DNA of 64,000 bases from Salinicoccus sediminis (lineage in GTDB: Bacteria; Bacillota; Bacilli; Staphylococcales; Salinicoccaceae). The stretch lies in contig NZ_LAYZ01000001.1 in the NCBI RefSeq assembly GCF_000986795.1, positions 1 to 64,000 of the forward strand. Reading direction: 5' to 3'. Positions 43,353 through 53,489 of the stretch are shown in pieces. The first letter of the stretch is position 1. Every line of letters starts with the position of its first letter. The translations under genes were made by a program, and so were the position numbers. The notes below the pieces were generated by a model. That model was not told the origin of the DNA, searched no databases, and saw only the letters and a list, made by a program, of their open reading frames with translations.

Positions 43353-44105
43353 ATGTTTGGTTGGAAGAAGCAGAAGCAATCAGCTGGGACAAGGGCGCTG
43401 CCGGAACATATCGCGATCATCATGGATGGCAACGGCAGGTACGCCAAACAAAGGAACAGGCCGAGGGTCAACGGCCATTACGAGGGCATGCAGAATGTCA
43501 AACGTATCACACGGCATGCATCGGACATCGGCATCAAGTATTTGACGCTCTATGCTTTTTCCACAGAGAACTGGAGCCGGCCGAAAAGTGAAGTCAGCTA
43601 CCTGATGAAACTGCCGGGGGATTTCCTCGGAGCGTTTCTCCCTGAACTTATCGAAAAAAATGTTAAAGTGGTAACGATAGGTAATGGTGATTCACTGCCC
43701 CGCCATACTGTGAAAGCGGTGGCGGAAGCTGTGGAGAAGACACGGGACAATACCGGTCTGACACTCGTTTTCGCACTGAACTACGGCGGCCGCGATGAAC
43801 TGGTCAAAGGAATAAGGGAAATTGCCGAGGAAGTTTCTGCAGGAAAACTGGATATTGAAGATATCAGCCAGGCAACTGTAGACCGGCATCTATACACCAA
43901 ACACATGCCGGAACCGGAAATGATGATCCGCACCAGCGGTGAATACCGCCTGAGCAACTTCCTGCTCTGGCAGTCATCCTACAGTGAATTATTCTTCACA
44001 GATACATTCTGGCCGGAATTTACAGCAGATGAACTTGATGAAATGATTTCACAGTACCAGAAACGGTCAAGAAGGTTCGGAGGCCTGGACGAAGAGGAGG
44101 TATAA
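43353..44105 (+). CDS. uppS: Isoprenyl transferase, undecaprenyl diphosphate synthase
   Basis: Makes the C55 lipid carrier for peptidoglycan and teichoic acid. The 250-residue cis-prenyltransferase has HIAIIMDGNGRYAKQRN, the YLTLYAFSTENWSRP segment, and RTSGEYRLSNFLLWQ. Two positions differ from the usual staphylococcal sequence: Tyr replaces Trp in NGRWAK, and Tyr replaces Gln in SGEQR. Start after TTGGAGG. Confidence 0.94.
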   Translation: MFGWKKQKQSAGTRALPEHIAIIMDGNGRYAKQRNRPRVNGHYEGMQNVKRITRHASDIGIKYLTLYAFSTENWSRPKSEVSYLMKLPGDFLGAFLPELIEKNVKVVTIGNGDSLPRHTVKAVAEAVEKTRDNTGLTLVFALNYGGRDELVKGIREIAEEVSAGKLDIEDISQATVDRHLYTKHMPEPEMMIRTSGEYRLSNFLLWQSSYSELFFTDTFWPEFTADELDEMISQYQKRSRRFGGLDEEEV

Positions 44106-44106
44106 C

Positions 44107-44895
44107 ATGAAGACGAGAACAATCACAGCCATAATCGCCCTGCTGCTGTTCATCCCGATGGTGGTGATCGGCTCCTGGCCCATGCTCATTTTAGTCTACT
44201 TCCTTGCTTATACCGCCCTCTATGAAATATTGAAGATGAACCGCATACATATCCTGTCCATACCCGGCATGCTCTCCATGGTCGCCTTGTTCATCGTCAT
44301 GGTGCCGCATGAAAACTATGCGCCGAACATCTCGGCTTTCCAGGGTGATATGATCATCGGCATGGCACTCGTCATGCTGAGTTTCACCGTCGTGAGCAAA
44401 AACAGGTTTTCATTCGTTGACATGGGTTTCTGTGTGCTTGCAGTAGCATACGTCGGCATCGGTTTCATGTATTTTTACGAAACACGTGAAGCAGGCCTGA
44501 TATACATACTCTACGGACTGCTCATCGTCTGGGTGACGGACACCGGCGCCTATTTGGCCGGCAGGGCGGTCGGGAGAAGGAAACTCTGGCCGCAGATCAG
44601 CCCCAATAAGACCGTTGAAGGATTTCTGGGCGGGATACTGTGCAGCCTGCTTCTTGCGCTCCTCTTTTGGGCGACAGGCTGGATCCAGGGGACGAACGTA
44701 TTCCTGTTCGTCTTCATGACGATGATACTGAGCATGTTCGGCCAGCTCGGAGACCTGGTCGAGTCCGCACTGAAGCGCCACTTTGATGTTAAGGATTCAG
44801 GCAGGCTGCTGCCGGGCCACGGGGGGATCCTGGACCGCTTTGACAGCTTCATCTTCGTGCTCCCTCTGATGAACATACTGCCGCTCATAAACTAA
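44107..44895 (+). CDS. cdsA: Phosphatidate cytidylyltransferase
   Basis: Converts phosphatidic acid and CTP to CDP-diacylglycerol. The 262-residue protein has about eight membrane helices and the C-terminal family signature with DLVESALKRHFDVKDSG and PGHGGILDRFDS. It follows uppS by one base and precedes dxr by 23. Acts in the membrane. Confidence 0.94.
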   Translation: MKTRTITAIIALLLFIPMVVIGSWPMLILVYFLAYTALYEILKMNRIHILSIPGMLSMVALFIVMVPHENYAPNISAFQGDMIIGMALVMLSFTVVSKNRFSFVDMGFCVLAVAYVGIGFMYFYETREAGLIYILYGLLIVWVTDTGAYLAGRAVGRRKLWPQISPNKTVEGFLGGILCSLLLALLFWATGWIQGTNVFLFVFMTMILSMFGQLGDLVESALKRHFDVKDSGRLLPGHGGILDRFDSFIFVLPLMNILPLIN

Positions 44896-44918
44896 GAGAT
44901 TGATAAGGTGAATGATAT

Positions 44919-46043
44919 ATGAAAAAGATATCCATACTCGGTGCGACGGGTTCCGTAGGAACCCAGGCCCTCGAAGTGATCAGCTCCAATCCGGAGTCGT
45001 TTTCACTCTGCAGCATTTCAGCAGGCAGGAACATAGCGAAACTGGAAGAGATCATAGAAGAATTCAGACCCTCCCTTGTCAGTGTGATAGACGACAATGC
45101 CAGGAAATCATTGGCGTCGAAATACACTGACATTGAATTTTTATCAGGAAGGGAAGGACTTCTTGCCATAGCGGATGATGATTCCGACATGCTGCTGACA
45201 GCAATCTTGGGCAGCATCGGGCTCGAACCCACCCTGGCTGCGATAGATGCAGGGAAAGACATCGCGCTCGCAAACAAGGAGACGCTTGTTGCCGCCGGAG
45301 AAACCGTGATGGCAAGGGCAAGGGAAAGAGATGTGGAGATCGTCCCTGTGGACTCAGAACATTCAGCCGTCTTCCAGTGTCTCCGCGGCGAAAGGCTGAG
45401 TGAGATGAAACGCATCATCCTGACAGCAAGCGGTGGCTCCTTCAGGGACCTCACGCGGGAGGAACTTTCCGGGGTCACACTTGAAATGGCACTCAACCAT
45501 CCGAACTGGTCGATGGGACAGAAAATCACAATCGATTCCGCCACAATGATGAACAAAGGACTTGAAGTCATAGAGGCGAAATGGCTCTTCAATGCTGATG
45601 TTGACCAGATTTCAACGATACTCCACAGGGAGAGCACCATCCATTCCATGGTGGAATTCAACGACAACAGCATCATGGCACAGATGGGCACGGCGGACAT
45701 GAAGACAGCGATACAGTTTGCCTTCAGTCATCCGGACAGGCTGCCTGCACCCAATCCGATGGATCTGGATGGCATGACGCAGCTCAATTTCCGTCCAATG
45801 GACCTCGGGCGTTTCAAAATGCTCCAGTTTGCCTATGACGCACTCCGGACAGGGGGCACAATGCCGGCAGTGATGAATGCAGCGAACGAATATGCAGTCG
45901 CTAAATTCCTGGACGGTGAAATATCTTTTACAGATATAGAAAAGGTAGTAGAATTACGGATGAATGAACACAATCCGGTGCAGAATCCGGATCTTGAAAC
46001 CATTCTGTATTACGATCGGCTGTACAAGTCCGATATGAGGTGA
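44919..46043 (+). CDS. dxr: 1-deoxy-D-xylulose 5-phosphate reductoisomerase
   Basis: First committed step of the non-mevalonate isoprenoid pathway, giving MEP, which supplies UppS. The 374-residue protein has the NADPH motif GATGSVGTQAL, ALANKETLVAAGE, the acidic site VPVDSEHSA and TASGGSFRD. Staphylococcus aureus and its close relatives use the mevalonate pathway for isoprenoids, so a complete dxr here is notable and agrees with the Bacillus-type order; from memory, not searched. Confidence 0.94.
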   Translation: MKKISILGATGSVGTQALEVISSNPESFSLCSISAGRNIAKLEEIIEEFRPSLVSVIDDNARKSLASKYTDIEFLSGREGLLAIADDDSDMLLTAILGSIGLEPTLAAIDAGKDIALANKETLVAAGETVMARARERDVEIVPVDSEHSAVFQCLRGERLSEMKRIILTASGGSFRDLTREELSGVTLEMALNHPNWSMGQKITIDSATMMNKGLEVIEAKWLFNADVDQISTILHRESTIHSMVEFNDNSIMAQMGTADMKTAIQFAFSHPDRLPAPNPMDLDGMTQLNFRPMDLGRFKMLQFAYDALRTGGTMPAVMNAANEYAVAKFLDGEISFTDIEKVVELRMNEHNPVQNPDLETILYYDRLYKSDMR

Positions 46044-46047
46044 TTAA

Positions 46048-47331
46048 ATGATCGGCATTTTAGCATTCATAGTAGTTTTCGGCGTGCTTGTGACCGTGCA
46101 CGAACTGGGACATATGATCGTGGCGAAACGCTCCGGGATCATGTGCCCCGAATTTGCCATCGGCATGGGTCCGAAACTCTTTTCATATAAATACAACGAT
46201 ACACAGTATACGCTCCGGCTGCTGCCGATCGGCGGATATGTCCGCATGGCTGCCGAGGAGATGGAAGTCAATCCATTAAATTCCGGCATGCGGATCCAGC
46301 TCAAGGTGAATGACAGGAACGAAATCACGCATATCATCCTTGATGACAAGCATAACTTCACACATATCGAGGAAGTTGAAGTGATCGAATCCGACATCAA
46401 AGACGAAATGACCGTGAAGGTACTGAGGCTGCATGACAATGAGGAAATAAGCTACAGCATTGCCCATGAAGCCTATTTCGTCCAGAATTCAGAACTGGAG
46501 CGTATCGCGCCGAGGTCTGCAAGATTCGAATCCAAATCGGTCTTTGCAAGATTCATGACACTTTTTGCGGGACCGGCGATGAACTTCGTCCTTGCATTCG
46601 TGCTGTTCACACTGCTCTTCTATATCAACGGCAAGCCGTCGGAAGAACCGGTCGTGGGAGTCGTGGCGGATGATACCCCGGCTGAGGAAGCGGGCCTTGA
46701 GGAAGGGGACAGGCTGCTCAGCATCAACGGAACCGGGGTTGACAGCTGGGACCATATGTCACAGATCATCCAGAATGAAGGGGAATCCGAACTTGACATC
46801 GTCGTTCAGAATGACGGTGAGGAAAGGGTACTTGAGATGACCCCTGTCGTCGATACGACGGAACTGCCCGATGGGGAGACGATGGAGCGGCTGATCATCG
46901 GCATCGGTGCTGCAAATGAACACGGCGCTGTGTCACCGCTATGGTGGGGCGTACAAGAGACCTACGAAATGGGGACGATGATCTTCCACCTTGTCGTCGA
47001 TATGTTCATCAGCATATTCGAAGGGACGTTTTCTTTTGATATGCTGAACGGACCTGTCGGCATATACAAAGTCACCGAGGACGTGGCTGCCCAGGGTCTG
47101 ATGACACTGATCAACTTTACGGCAATACTGAGTGTCAACCTTGGCATAATGAACCTGCTGCCGATCCCGGCGCTTGACGGGGGGCGCATCCTGTTCGTGC
47201 TGTACGAGGGCATATTCAGGAAGCCGCTCAACAAAAAAGTGGAAATCAACATCCAGCTCATCGGTGTGCTCTTCGTATTGATGGTGATGATACTGGTGAC
47301 ATGGAACGACATAAAAACATTTTTCCTTTAG
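46048..47331 (+). CDS. rseP: RIP metalloprotease RseP (site-2 protease)
   Basis: Intramembrane zinc protease that cleaves anti-sigma factors and leftover signal peptides. The 427-residue protein has HEXXH in VTVHELGHMIVAKRSG within the first membrane segment, a PDZ domain in the middle (about 200-270), and the LDG motif in LLPIPALDGGRI. Relatives use these as zinc ligands. Start follows GAGGTG four bases after dxr. Confidence 0.94.
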   Translation: MIGILAFIVVFGVLVTVHELGHMIVAKRSGIMCPEFAIGMGPKLFSYKYNDTQYTLRLLPIGGYVRMAAEEMEVNPLNSGMRIQLKVNDRNEITHIILDDKHNFTHIEEVEVIESDIKDEMTVKVLRLHDNEEISYSIAHEAYFVQNSELERIAPRSARFESKSVFARFMTLFAGPAMNFVLAFVLFTLLFYINGKPSEEPVVGVVADDTPAEEAGLEEGDRLLSINGTGVDSWDHMSQIIQNEGESELDIVVQNDGEERVLEMTPVVDTTELPDGETMERLIIGIGAANEHGAVSPLWWGVQETYEMGTMIFHLVVDMFISIFEGTFSFDMLNGPVGIYKVTEDVAAQGLMTLINFTAILSVNLGIMNLLPIPALDGGRILFVLYEGIFRKPLNKKVEINIQLIGVLFVLMVMILVTWNDIKTFFL

Positions 47332-47343
47332 GAGTGAAGTCCA

Positions 47344-49032
47344 ATGAAACAATCCAGAATGTTTATACCCACGATGAGGGAAACACCGCAGGACGCAGAC
47401 AGTCTCAGCCACCGCTACATGCTGAAGTCCGGCATGATCAAGCAGATGGCGGCAGGCATCTACACGTACCTTCCGATCACGAAGCTCGTGCTCAACAACA
47501 TCGAACAGATTGTGCGTGAAGAGATGAATGATATCGGCGGAGTGGAGATCCACATGCCGGTGCTGCATCCTAAAGAACTTTGGGAAGAATCCGGAAGGTG
47601 GCAGGCGTACGGTTCTGAACTGATGCGCATGAAAGACCGCCACGACCGGGACTTTGCACTCGGACCGACCCATGAGGAAATCGTTACGGCGCTTCTCCGC
47701 GATGAACTCAAAAGCTATAAGAAGCTGCCGCTCACCCTTTTCCAGATACAGACGAAATTCCGCGATGAATTGAGGCCGCGCTTCGGCCTGCTCCGCGGAC
47801 GCGAATTCATCATGAAGGATGCGTATTCCTTCCACAGTGATGAAGCTTCACTTGATGAAACGTACAATGACATGTACCGGGCCTACTCGAACATCTTCAG
47901 ACGCGTCGGTCTGAATTACCGGGCGGTCGAAGCCGATTCCGGTTCCATCGGCGGCAGCCACACCCATGAATTCATGGCACTGTCGGAAATCGGCGAGGAT
48001 ATCATCGTCTACACCGACGAAAGCGGCTATGCATCAAACATCGAGAAGGCGGCATGCATTGTTCCGGAAGCGGTGGACAGTGCGGCGCAGGAAGCACTTG
48101 AAAAAGTGCCGACACCGGGTGTCGATTCCTGCCTGTCGCTTGCTGAACATCTGAACATCGGCCTGATGGATACGACCAAGACGATGGTGGTTAACATCGA
48201 CGGCGAATTCGTCATGATCCTGATCCGCGGCGACCATGAACTGAACGACATCAAAGTAAGGGACTACTTCGGGGCTGAAGATGCAGAATTCGCCACAGAT
48301 GCAGAAATCAGGGGGATAATGAACGCTGCACCCGGCAGCCTTGGGCCGGTGGGGTCATCCATCCCGGTCTACCTCGATCATCAGGTGGATGTGATGTACA
48401 ACTATCCGGTGGGGGCGAACACTGATGAATACCATTACATCAATGTCAATCACGGCCGCGACTTCGAAGCTGCGGGCACGGGTGATTTCCGCTTCATCAC
48501 AGAAGGTGAGAAGGCCGAGGATTATAGCGGTGAAGTGAAATTCATGAAAGGGATCGAAGTCGGGCAGGTGTTCAAGCTCGGCACAAAATATTCCGAGTCC
48601 ATGAATCTCAACGTGCTGAATGAGAACGGTCGCAGTGTTCCCGTCCTGATGGGATGCTACGGTATAGGAATCTCCCGTACGCTCTCAGCGATCATTGAAA
48701 GCCACCATGACGACCGTGGCATCATCTGGCCGAAGTCGGTGACTCCGTTCGATATCCACATCATTACGGCGAATCCAAAAGACCGGGACGCCCAGGATGC
48801 CGCTGAAAAACTGTATGAAGCACTCGGCCGTGAATACAGGGTGCTCTATGATGACAGGAAAGAACGCGCCGGCGTCAAATTCGCCGATTCCGATCTGATC
48901 GGTCTGCCGTACAGGGTCGTCATCGGCCGCGGCATCAAGGACGGCAGAGTGGAAATAAAGGCACGTGACAGTGAAGAGACGGTCGAAGTGGAAATCGGCC
49001 AGGTCACAGAATATCTGAAAGCAAACTATTAG
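47344..49032 (+). CDS. proS: Prolyl-tRNA synthetase, bacterial type with editing domain
   Basis: Class II synthetase charging tRNA-Pro. The 562-residue protein has motif 1 around [18 protein letters not shown], the TxE-like [10 protein letters not shown] segment, motif 2 [21 protein letters not shown] in split form, an inserted editing domain (about 225-400), and the C-terminal anticodon-binding domain. Start follows AGGAGTG. Confidence 0.95.
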   Translation: MKQSRMFIPTMRETPQDADSLSHRYMLKSGMIKQMAAGIYTYLPITKLVLNNIEQIVREEMNDIGGVEIHMPVLHPKELWEESGRWQAYGSELMRMKDRHDRDFALGPTHEEIVTALLRDELKSYKKLPLTLFQIQTKFRDELRPRFGLLRGREFIMKDAYSFHSDEASLDETYNDMYRAYSNIFRRVGLNYRAVEADSGSIGGSHTHEFMALSEIGEDIIVYTDESGYASNIEKAACIVPEAVDSAAQEALEKVPTPGVDSCLSLAEHLNIGLMDTTKTMVVNIDGEFVMILIRGDHELNDIKVRDYFGAEDAEFATDAEIRGIMNAAPGSLGPVGSSIPVYLDHQVDVMYNYPVGANTDEYHYINVNHGRDFEAAGTGDFRFITEGEKAEDYSGEVKFMKGIEVGQVFKLGTKYSESMNLNVLNENGRSVPVLMGCYGIGISRTLSAIIESHHDDRGIIWPKSVTPFDIHIITANPKDRDAQDAAEKLYEALGREYRVLYDDRKERAGVKFADSDLIGLPYRVVIGRGIKDGRVEIKARDSEETVEVEIGQVTEYLKANY

Positions 49033-49044
49033 ATAGAAATTTTC

Positions 49045-49074
49045 AGCGCGTAAATCATGGATTTGCGCGCTTTT
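49045..49074 (+). terminator. Terminator between proS and polC
   Basis: Stem AGCGCGTAAATC / GATTTGCGCGCT (one wobble), ATG loop, TTTT. The loop contains the first in-frame ATG of polC, which argues against using that ATG as start. Confidence 0.75.
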
Positions 49075-49089
49075 ACAGGAGTGTTGTCA

Positions 49090-52000
49090 GTGAAAGGGAA
49101 GGAACAGTTCAAAGTGCTTCTTGAACAGGCGGGCATCCAGGATAATGACCATTTATCCGGCGGCCAGCTTGAAAAAATAGTGGCGGACGACGATGAAAGA
49201 GTATGGGAGTTCCATATCCATTTTGACAGAATGATACCAGCTTCCCTGAGGAACCTGATGGAGGGAAGCATCAGGGATGCCTTCCATTCCATCGCAGCGG
49301 CGAAAATTTTCATTACCGCGGATTCCTATGACGATAAGGACATCATCGACTATCTGGAGTATGCACTTACAGAAGTGAAGGTGAACGATAATATCCGGTT
49401 TCAGCTGATGAACTGTGACAAGGAGTTCAAAGACGGTGTGCTCACCTTCTCGGTCCAGAACGACATTGAAGTGGCGCATTTCAACAAGCATATCAACGGC
49501 AACCTGACTGCCGTCTACAAATCACTCGGACTGCCGATAACAGCCATCGATTTCAGGACGGATGCAAACCTTGACAGCGACAAGCGTACGAAGCTTGAAG
49601 CCCGTCTGAAGGAAGAGAAGACCGAGCTCGTGCAGGGTTTCATTGAAAACCGCAAAGAGATGGAAGAGGAAAGGGAGAGCCGCAGGGAAGAGGTCGTCAA
49701 ACAGATCGGAAAATCCATGGATCTGAATGGTGTGAGGCCGCTGCATGAAGTCGTTGATGAGGAGTTCAACGTCAAAGTGGAAGGTGTCATCTTCGACAGC
49801 GAAGTCAGGGAGCTCAGAACCGGACGGAAAATCCTGCAGCTCAAGATTACGGACTATACGGATTCCATTGCCGCCAAAATGTTCTCAAGGCACGGCAAGA
49901 ACGACGAGGATGTTTTTGATGCACTTTCAAAAAATGACTGGGTCGTCATCGAAGGGAATGTGGAATATGATGAGTTTGCGAGGGATATGGTGCTCATGAT
50001 CCGCAATCTCAACGTTATCCACAAACCGGCCAAAAAGGACACCATGGAGGATAAGCGTGTCGAACTGCATCTGCATACCGAAATGAGCCAGATGGATGCG
50101 CTCCGGAATATCGGGGACTATGTACAGCGTGCAAAGGATTACGGGCACAAGGCAATTGCCATTACGGACCACAGCAATGTCCAGGCATTTCCGGATGCGT
50201 TCCATGCCGCCCGGGCAGCAGGCATCAAGATGATCTACGGCATGGAAGGGATGCTCGTTGACGACGGTGCGCCGATTGCATACAAACCGCAGGACATCAC
50301 CTTGGAAGATCATGATTTCGTCGTATTCGATGTGGAGACCACCGGTCTGTCATCCAAATACGACCGGATCATCGAGCTTGCAGGCGCCAAAGTGAGGAAC
50401 GGGGAAATCATCGACCGTTTCGAGCGTTTCAGCAACCCTGGTGAACCGCTGACAGAAACCATCAAGGAGATTACAGGCATCACCGACGACATGCTGGTCG
50501 GTGCGCCGCCGATCGATGAAGTGATCAGCGACTTCAAAGAGTGGGTCGGGGACGCGATATTCGTCGCCCATAACGCAAGTTTCGATATGGGGTTCATCGA
50601 GGCCGCATATCAGCAGGTCGGCTTCGGGCCGTATACGAACGGGGTCATCGATACGCTTGAGCTCTCCCGGACGATAAACAAGGATTTCAAAAAGCATGGC
50701 CTGAACATCCTCGCGAAGAAGTACAATGTCGAACTGACCCAGCACCACAGGGCAATCTACGATGCCGAGGCGACTGCCTACATCTTCATCAAGATGTTGT
50801 CGCAGATCAGGAAGCTCGGCGTGGAAAACCATAGGGAAATCAACAGCACTCTGGCGGATCCGGATTCCTACAAACGCTCGATGCCGACGCACGTCACGAT
50901 TCTGGTCAAAAACCAGACAGGCCTTAAAAACCTCTTCAAGATCGTCTCGCGTTCCCTTACGGACAACTTCTACAAATCCGCGCGCATCAAAAAACAGCTT
51001 CTCGAGGAATATCGCGAGGGACTCCTCATCGGGAGCGCCTGTGATTCAGGCGAGGTATTCACTGCCATGATGCAGAAGCCGTATGAAGAGGCGAAAAAAG
51101 CCGCGAAATTCTACGACTATCTTGAAGTGTTCCCGAAAGCCCTGTACAGGCGTCTTCTTGACAGGGAAATCATACGGGATGAAGCAACGCTCGAGGAAAT
51201 CATCAAGAACATCATCAGGCTGGGCGGTGAACTGGATAAGCCGGTCGTCGCCACGGGCAACGTCCATTATCTGGACGAGTCGGAGAAGCTCTGCCGTGAC
51301 ATTCTCGTCAAAAGTAATCCGGGGAACCCGTTAAGCCGCGGCACACTTCCGGATGCACAGTTCAGGACGACGTCCGAGATGTATGAGGAATTTGCATTCC
51401 TTGATGAGGAGACCCGCCGCGAGATCGTCATCGACGCGCCGAACCGGGTTGCCGACAGCATCGATGAAGTCAGTCCGATCAAAGATGATCTCTATACACC
51501 GAATATCGATGGTGCGAATGAAGAGATGCGCAATCTCAGCTACACGAATGCCAAAGCGCTCTACGGCGAGGATCTGCCGCAGATTGTGACGGATCGCCTG
51601 GAGACGGAGCTTGAAAGTATCATCGGCAACGGCTTTGCCGTCATATATCTGATCAGTCAGAAACTGGTGAAGAAATCCCTTGATGACGGCTATCTTGTCG
51701 GTTCGAGGGGGTCGGTCGGCTCGAGTTTCGTGGCCACGATGACAGAAATTACAGAAGTGAACCCGCTGCCGCCGCACTATGTATGCCCTGATTGCAAAGA
51801 GTCTGAATTCTTCACGGACGGCAGTGTGAACTCGGGCTACGACCTGCCGGATAGAGAATGCACCGGCTGCGGTGTCCCGCTGATCAAGGAAGGACAGGAT
51901 ATCCCGTTCGAAACATTCCTCGGCTTCAAAGGGGACAAAGTGCCGGATATCGACCTCAACTTCAGCGGTGACTACCAGGCGGAGGCGCACAACTATACAA

Positions 52001-53370
52001 AAGTGCTGTTCGGCGAGGACAAGGTTTTCCGTGCCGGAACAATCGGCACCGTTGCCGAGAAGACGGCGTTCGGCTATGTCAAAGGCTATCTGAACGACAA
52101 CGGCCTGCAGCGGAGGGGCGCCGAAATCGACAGGCTTGTACTGGGCTGCACGGGCGTCAAGCGGACAACGGGACAGCACCCGGGCGGAATCATCGTCGTC
52201 CCGGATGACATGGATATATACGATTTCACACCGATACAGTATCCGGCCAACGACACGGAAGCAGAATGGAAGACGACGCACTTCGACTTCCACTCGATCG
52301 ACAACAACCTGCTCAAGCTCGATATACTCGGCCACGATGATCCGACGATGATCCGCATGCTGCAGGACCTCTCGGGCATCGACCCGAAAACACTGCCTGT
52401 GGATGACAGGGAGACCATGTCTTTATTCAGCTCGCCGGAAACGCTCGGTGTGACCGAAGAGGACATCGTCTGCCGTACAGGCACACTCGGTGTTCCCGAG
52501 TTCGGGACCGGATTTGTAAGGCAGATGCTTGAAGATACACGGCCGTCGACCTTCAGTGAACTGGTCCAGATATCCGGCCTGTCCCACGGGACGGACGTAT
52601 GGCTCGGCAATGCACAGGATCTGATCAGAAGCGGGACATGCGACCTTAAAAACGTGATCGGCTGCCGGGATGACATCATGGTCTTCCTCATGTACCAGGG
52701 GCTTGAGCCTTCCCTTGCCTTCAATATCATGGAGAAGGTGAGGAAAGGGAAAGGGCTGTCCGAGGAGCATGAAGCTGCGATGAAGGAGCAGGGTGTGCCG
52801 GACTGGTACATCAGTTCATGCAAAAAGATCAAGTACATGTTCCCCAAAGCCCACGCAGCGGCGTATGTACTCATGGCTGTGCGGATTGCGTATTTCAAAG
52901 TGCACTATCCGCTGTATTATTACGCAAGCTACTTCAGCGTCCGTGCTTCGGATTTCGACCTCCTGACGATGGTCAAAGACAAGTCGACCATCCGCCACAG
53001 GGTGAAGGAGATGAACCAGAATTTCCAGGAGCTCACCAAGAAGGAGAAGGATACGCTGGTCGTGCTTGAGATCACCAATGAGATGGCACAGCGCGGCTAC
53101 AGGGTGAAACCTGTGGATGTGGAAAAATCCGACAGTTTCAATTTCAGGATCGAGGATGATGCATTGATACCGCCGTTTGTCGCAGTGCCGGGACTCGGGG
53201 CGAACGTTGCAAAACGGATTGTGGAGACGCGGGAGACTGAGCCGTTCATCTCCAAGGAGGACCTGAACAAACGCGCAGGCGTCTCACAGAAGATCATCGA
53301 TTACATGACCGAAATGGGCAGTCTGGATCATCTGCCGGACAAGGCGCAGCTCTCCATATTCGATATGTAG
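49090..53370 (+). CDS. polC: DNA polymerase III PolC, Gram-positive type
   Basis: Main replicative polymerase with built-in proofreading. The 1426-residue protein shows an N-terminal domain, an OB-fold (about 230-320), a split PHP domain (ELHLHTEMSQMDALRN, ITDHSNVQAFP), an inserted DEDDh exonuclease starting VVFDVETTGLS, the palm with PDIDLNFSGDY, the zinc-finger CPDCKESEF...CTGCG, and a C-terminal tail ending in SIFDM. Start GTG 49090 has AGGAG eight bases upstream and gives MKGKEQFKVLLEQ, like relatives; ATG 49057 is in the terminator loop. Confidence 0.95.
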   Translation: MKGKEQFKVLLEQAGIQDNDHLSGGQLEKIVADDDERVWEFHIHFDRMIPASLRNLMEGSIRDAFHSIAAAKIFITADSYDDKDIIDYLEYALTEVKVNDNIRFQLMNCDKEFKDGVLTFSVQNDIEVAHFNKHINGNLTAVYKSLGLPITAIDFRTDANLDSDKRTKLEARLKEEKTELVQGFIENRKEMEEERESRREEVVKQIGKSMDLNGVRPLHEVVDEEFNVKVEGVIFDSEVRELRTGRKILQLKITDYTDSIAAKMFSRHGKNDEDVFDALSKNDWVVIEGNVEYDEFARDMVLMIRNLNVIHKPAKKDTMEDKRVELHLHTEMSQMDALRNIGDYVQRAKDYGHKAIAITDHSNVQAFPDAFHAARAAGIKMIYGMEGMLVDDGAPIAYKPQDITLEDHDFVVFDVETTGLSSKYDRIIELAGAKVRNGEIIDRFERFSNPGEPLTETIKEITGITDDMLVGAPPIDEVISDFKEWVGDAIFVAHNASFDMGFIEAAYQQVGFGPYTNGVIDTLELSRTINKDFKKHGLNILAKKYNVELTQHHRAIYDAEATAYIFIKMLSQIRKLGVENHREINSTLADPDSYKRSMPTHVTILVKNQTGLKNLFKIVSRSLTDNFYKSARIKKQLLEEYREGLLIGSACDSGEVFTAMMQKPYEEAKKAAKFYDYLEVFPKALYRRLLDREIIRDEATLEEIIKNIIRLGGELDKPVVATGNVHYLDESEKLCRDILVKSNPGNPLSRGTLPDAQFRTTSEMYEEFAFLDEETRREIVIDAPNRVADSIDEVSPIKDDLYTPNIDGANEEMRNLSYTNAKALYGEDLPQIVTDRLETELESIIGNGFAVIYLISQKLVKKSLDDGYLVGSRGSVGSSFVATMTEITEVNPLPPHYVCPDCKESEFFTDGSVNSGYDLPDRECTGCGVPLIKEGQDIPFETFLGFKGDKVPDIDLNFSGDYQAEAHNYTKVLFGEDKVFRAGTIGTVAEKTAFGYVKGYLNDNGLQRRGAEIDRLVLGCTGVKRTTGQHPGGIIVVPDDMDIYDFTPIQYPANDTEAEWKTTHFDFHSIDNNLLKLDILGHDDPTMIRMLQDLSGIDPKTLPVDDRETMSLFSSPETLGVTEEDIVCRTGTLGVPEFGTGFVRQMLEDTRPSTFSELVQISGLSHGTDVWLGNAQDLIRSGTCDLKNVIGCRDDIMVFLMYQGLEPSLAFNIMEKVRKGKGLSEEHEAAMKEQGVPDWYISSCKKIKYMFPKAHAAAYVLMAVRIAYFKVHYPLYYYASYFSVRASDFDLLTMVKDKSTIRHRVKEMNQNFQELTKKEKDTLVVLEITNEMAQRGYRVKPVDVEKSDSFNFRIEDDALIPPFVAVPGLGANVAKRIVETRETEPFISKEDLNKRAGVSQKIIDYMTEMGSLDHLPDKAQLSIFDM

Positions 53371-53377
53371 CTTGATG

Positions 53378-53406
53378 TTGCGGCGATTTCAGCCGTATGG
53401 TATAAT
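53378..53406 (+). promoter_or_regulatory. Promoter of the rimP-nusA operon
   Basis: TTGCGG (53378-53383), 17 bases, perfect TATAAT (53401-53406), about 84 bases before rimP. Confidence 0.65.
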
Positions 53407-53435
53407 TATTATGATATTAAGACTCACGTCACACG

Positions 53436-53463
53436 GAGAAGAACGGGCCTGCCCGTTCTTCTC
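53436..53463 (+). other. Strong hairpin in the rimP leader
   Basis: Perfect 13-base stem GAGAAGAACGGGC / GCCCGTTCTTCTC with two-base CT spacer (the loop will open further), ten bases before the rimP ribosome-binding site. It is followed by TTAGTTTT, so it could be a weak attenuator or an RNase processing site. Confidence 0.7.
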
Positions 53464-53489
53464 TTAGTTTTGAAGGAGGCGAATGGACA

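Noticed and set aside
46939-47835. 298-codon minus-strand open frame opposite rseP and proS
   Set aside because: Spans two real genes and the gap between them; no recognisable domain.
51331-52335. 334-codon minus-strand open frame opposite polC
   Set aside because: Composition is that of a reverse-frame shadow, and the plus strand has conserved PolC motifs throughout.
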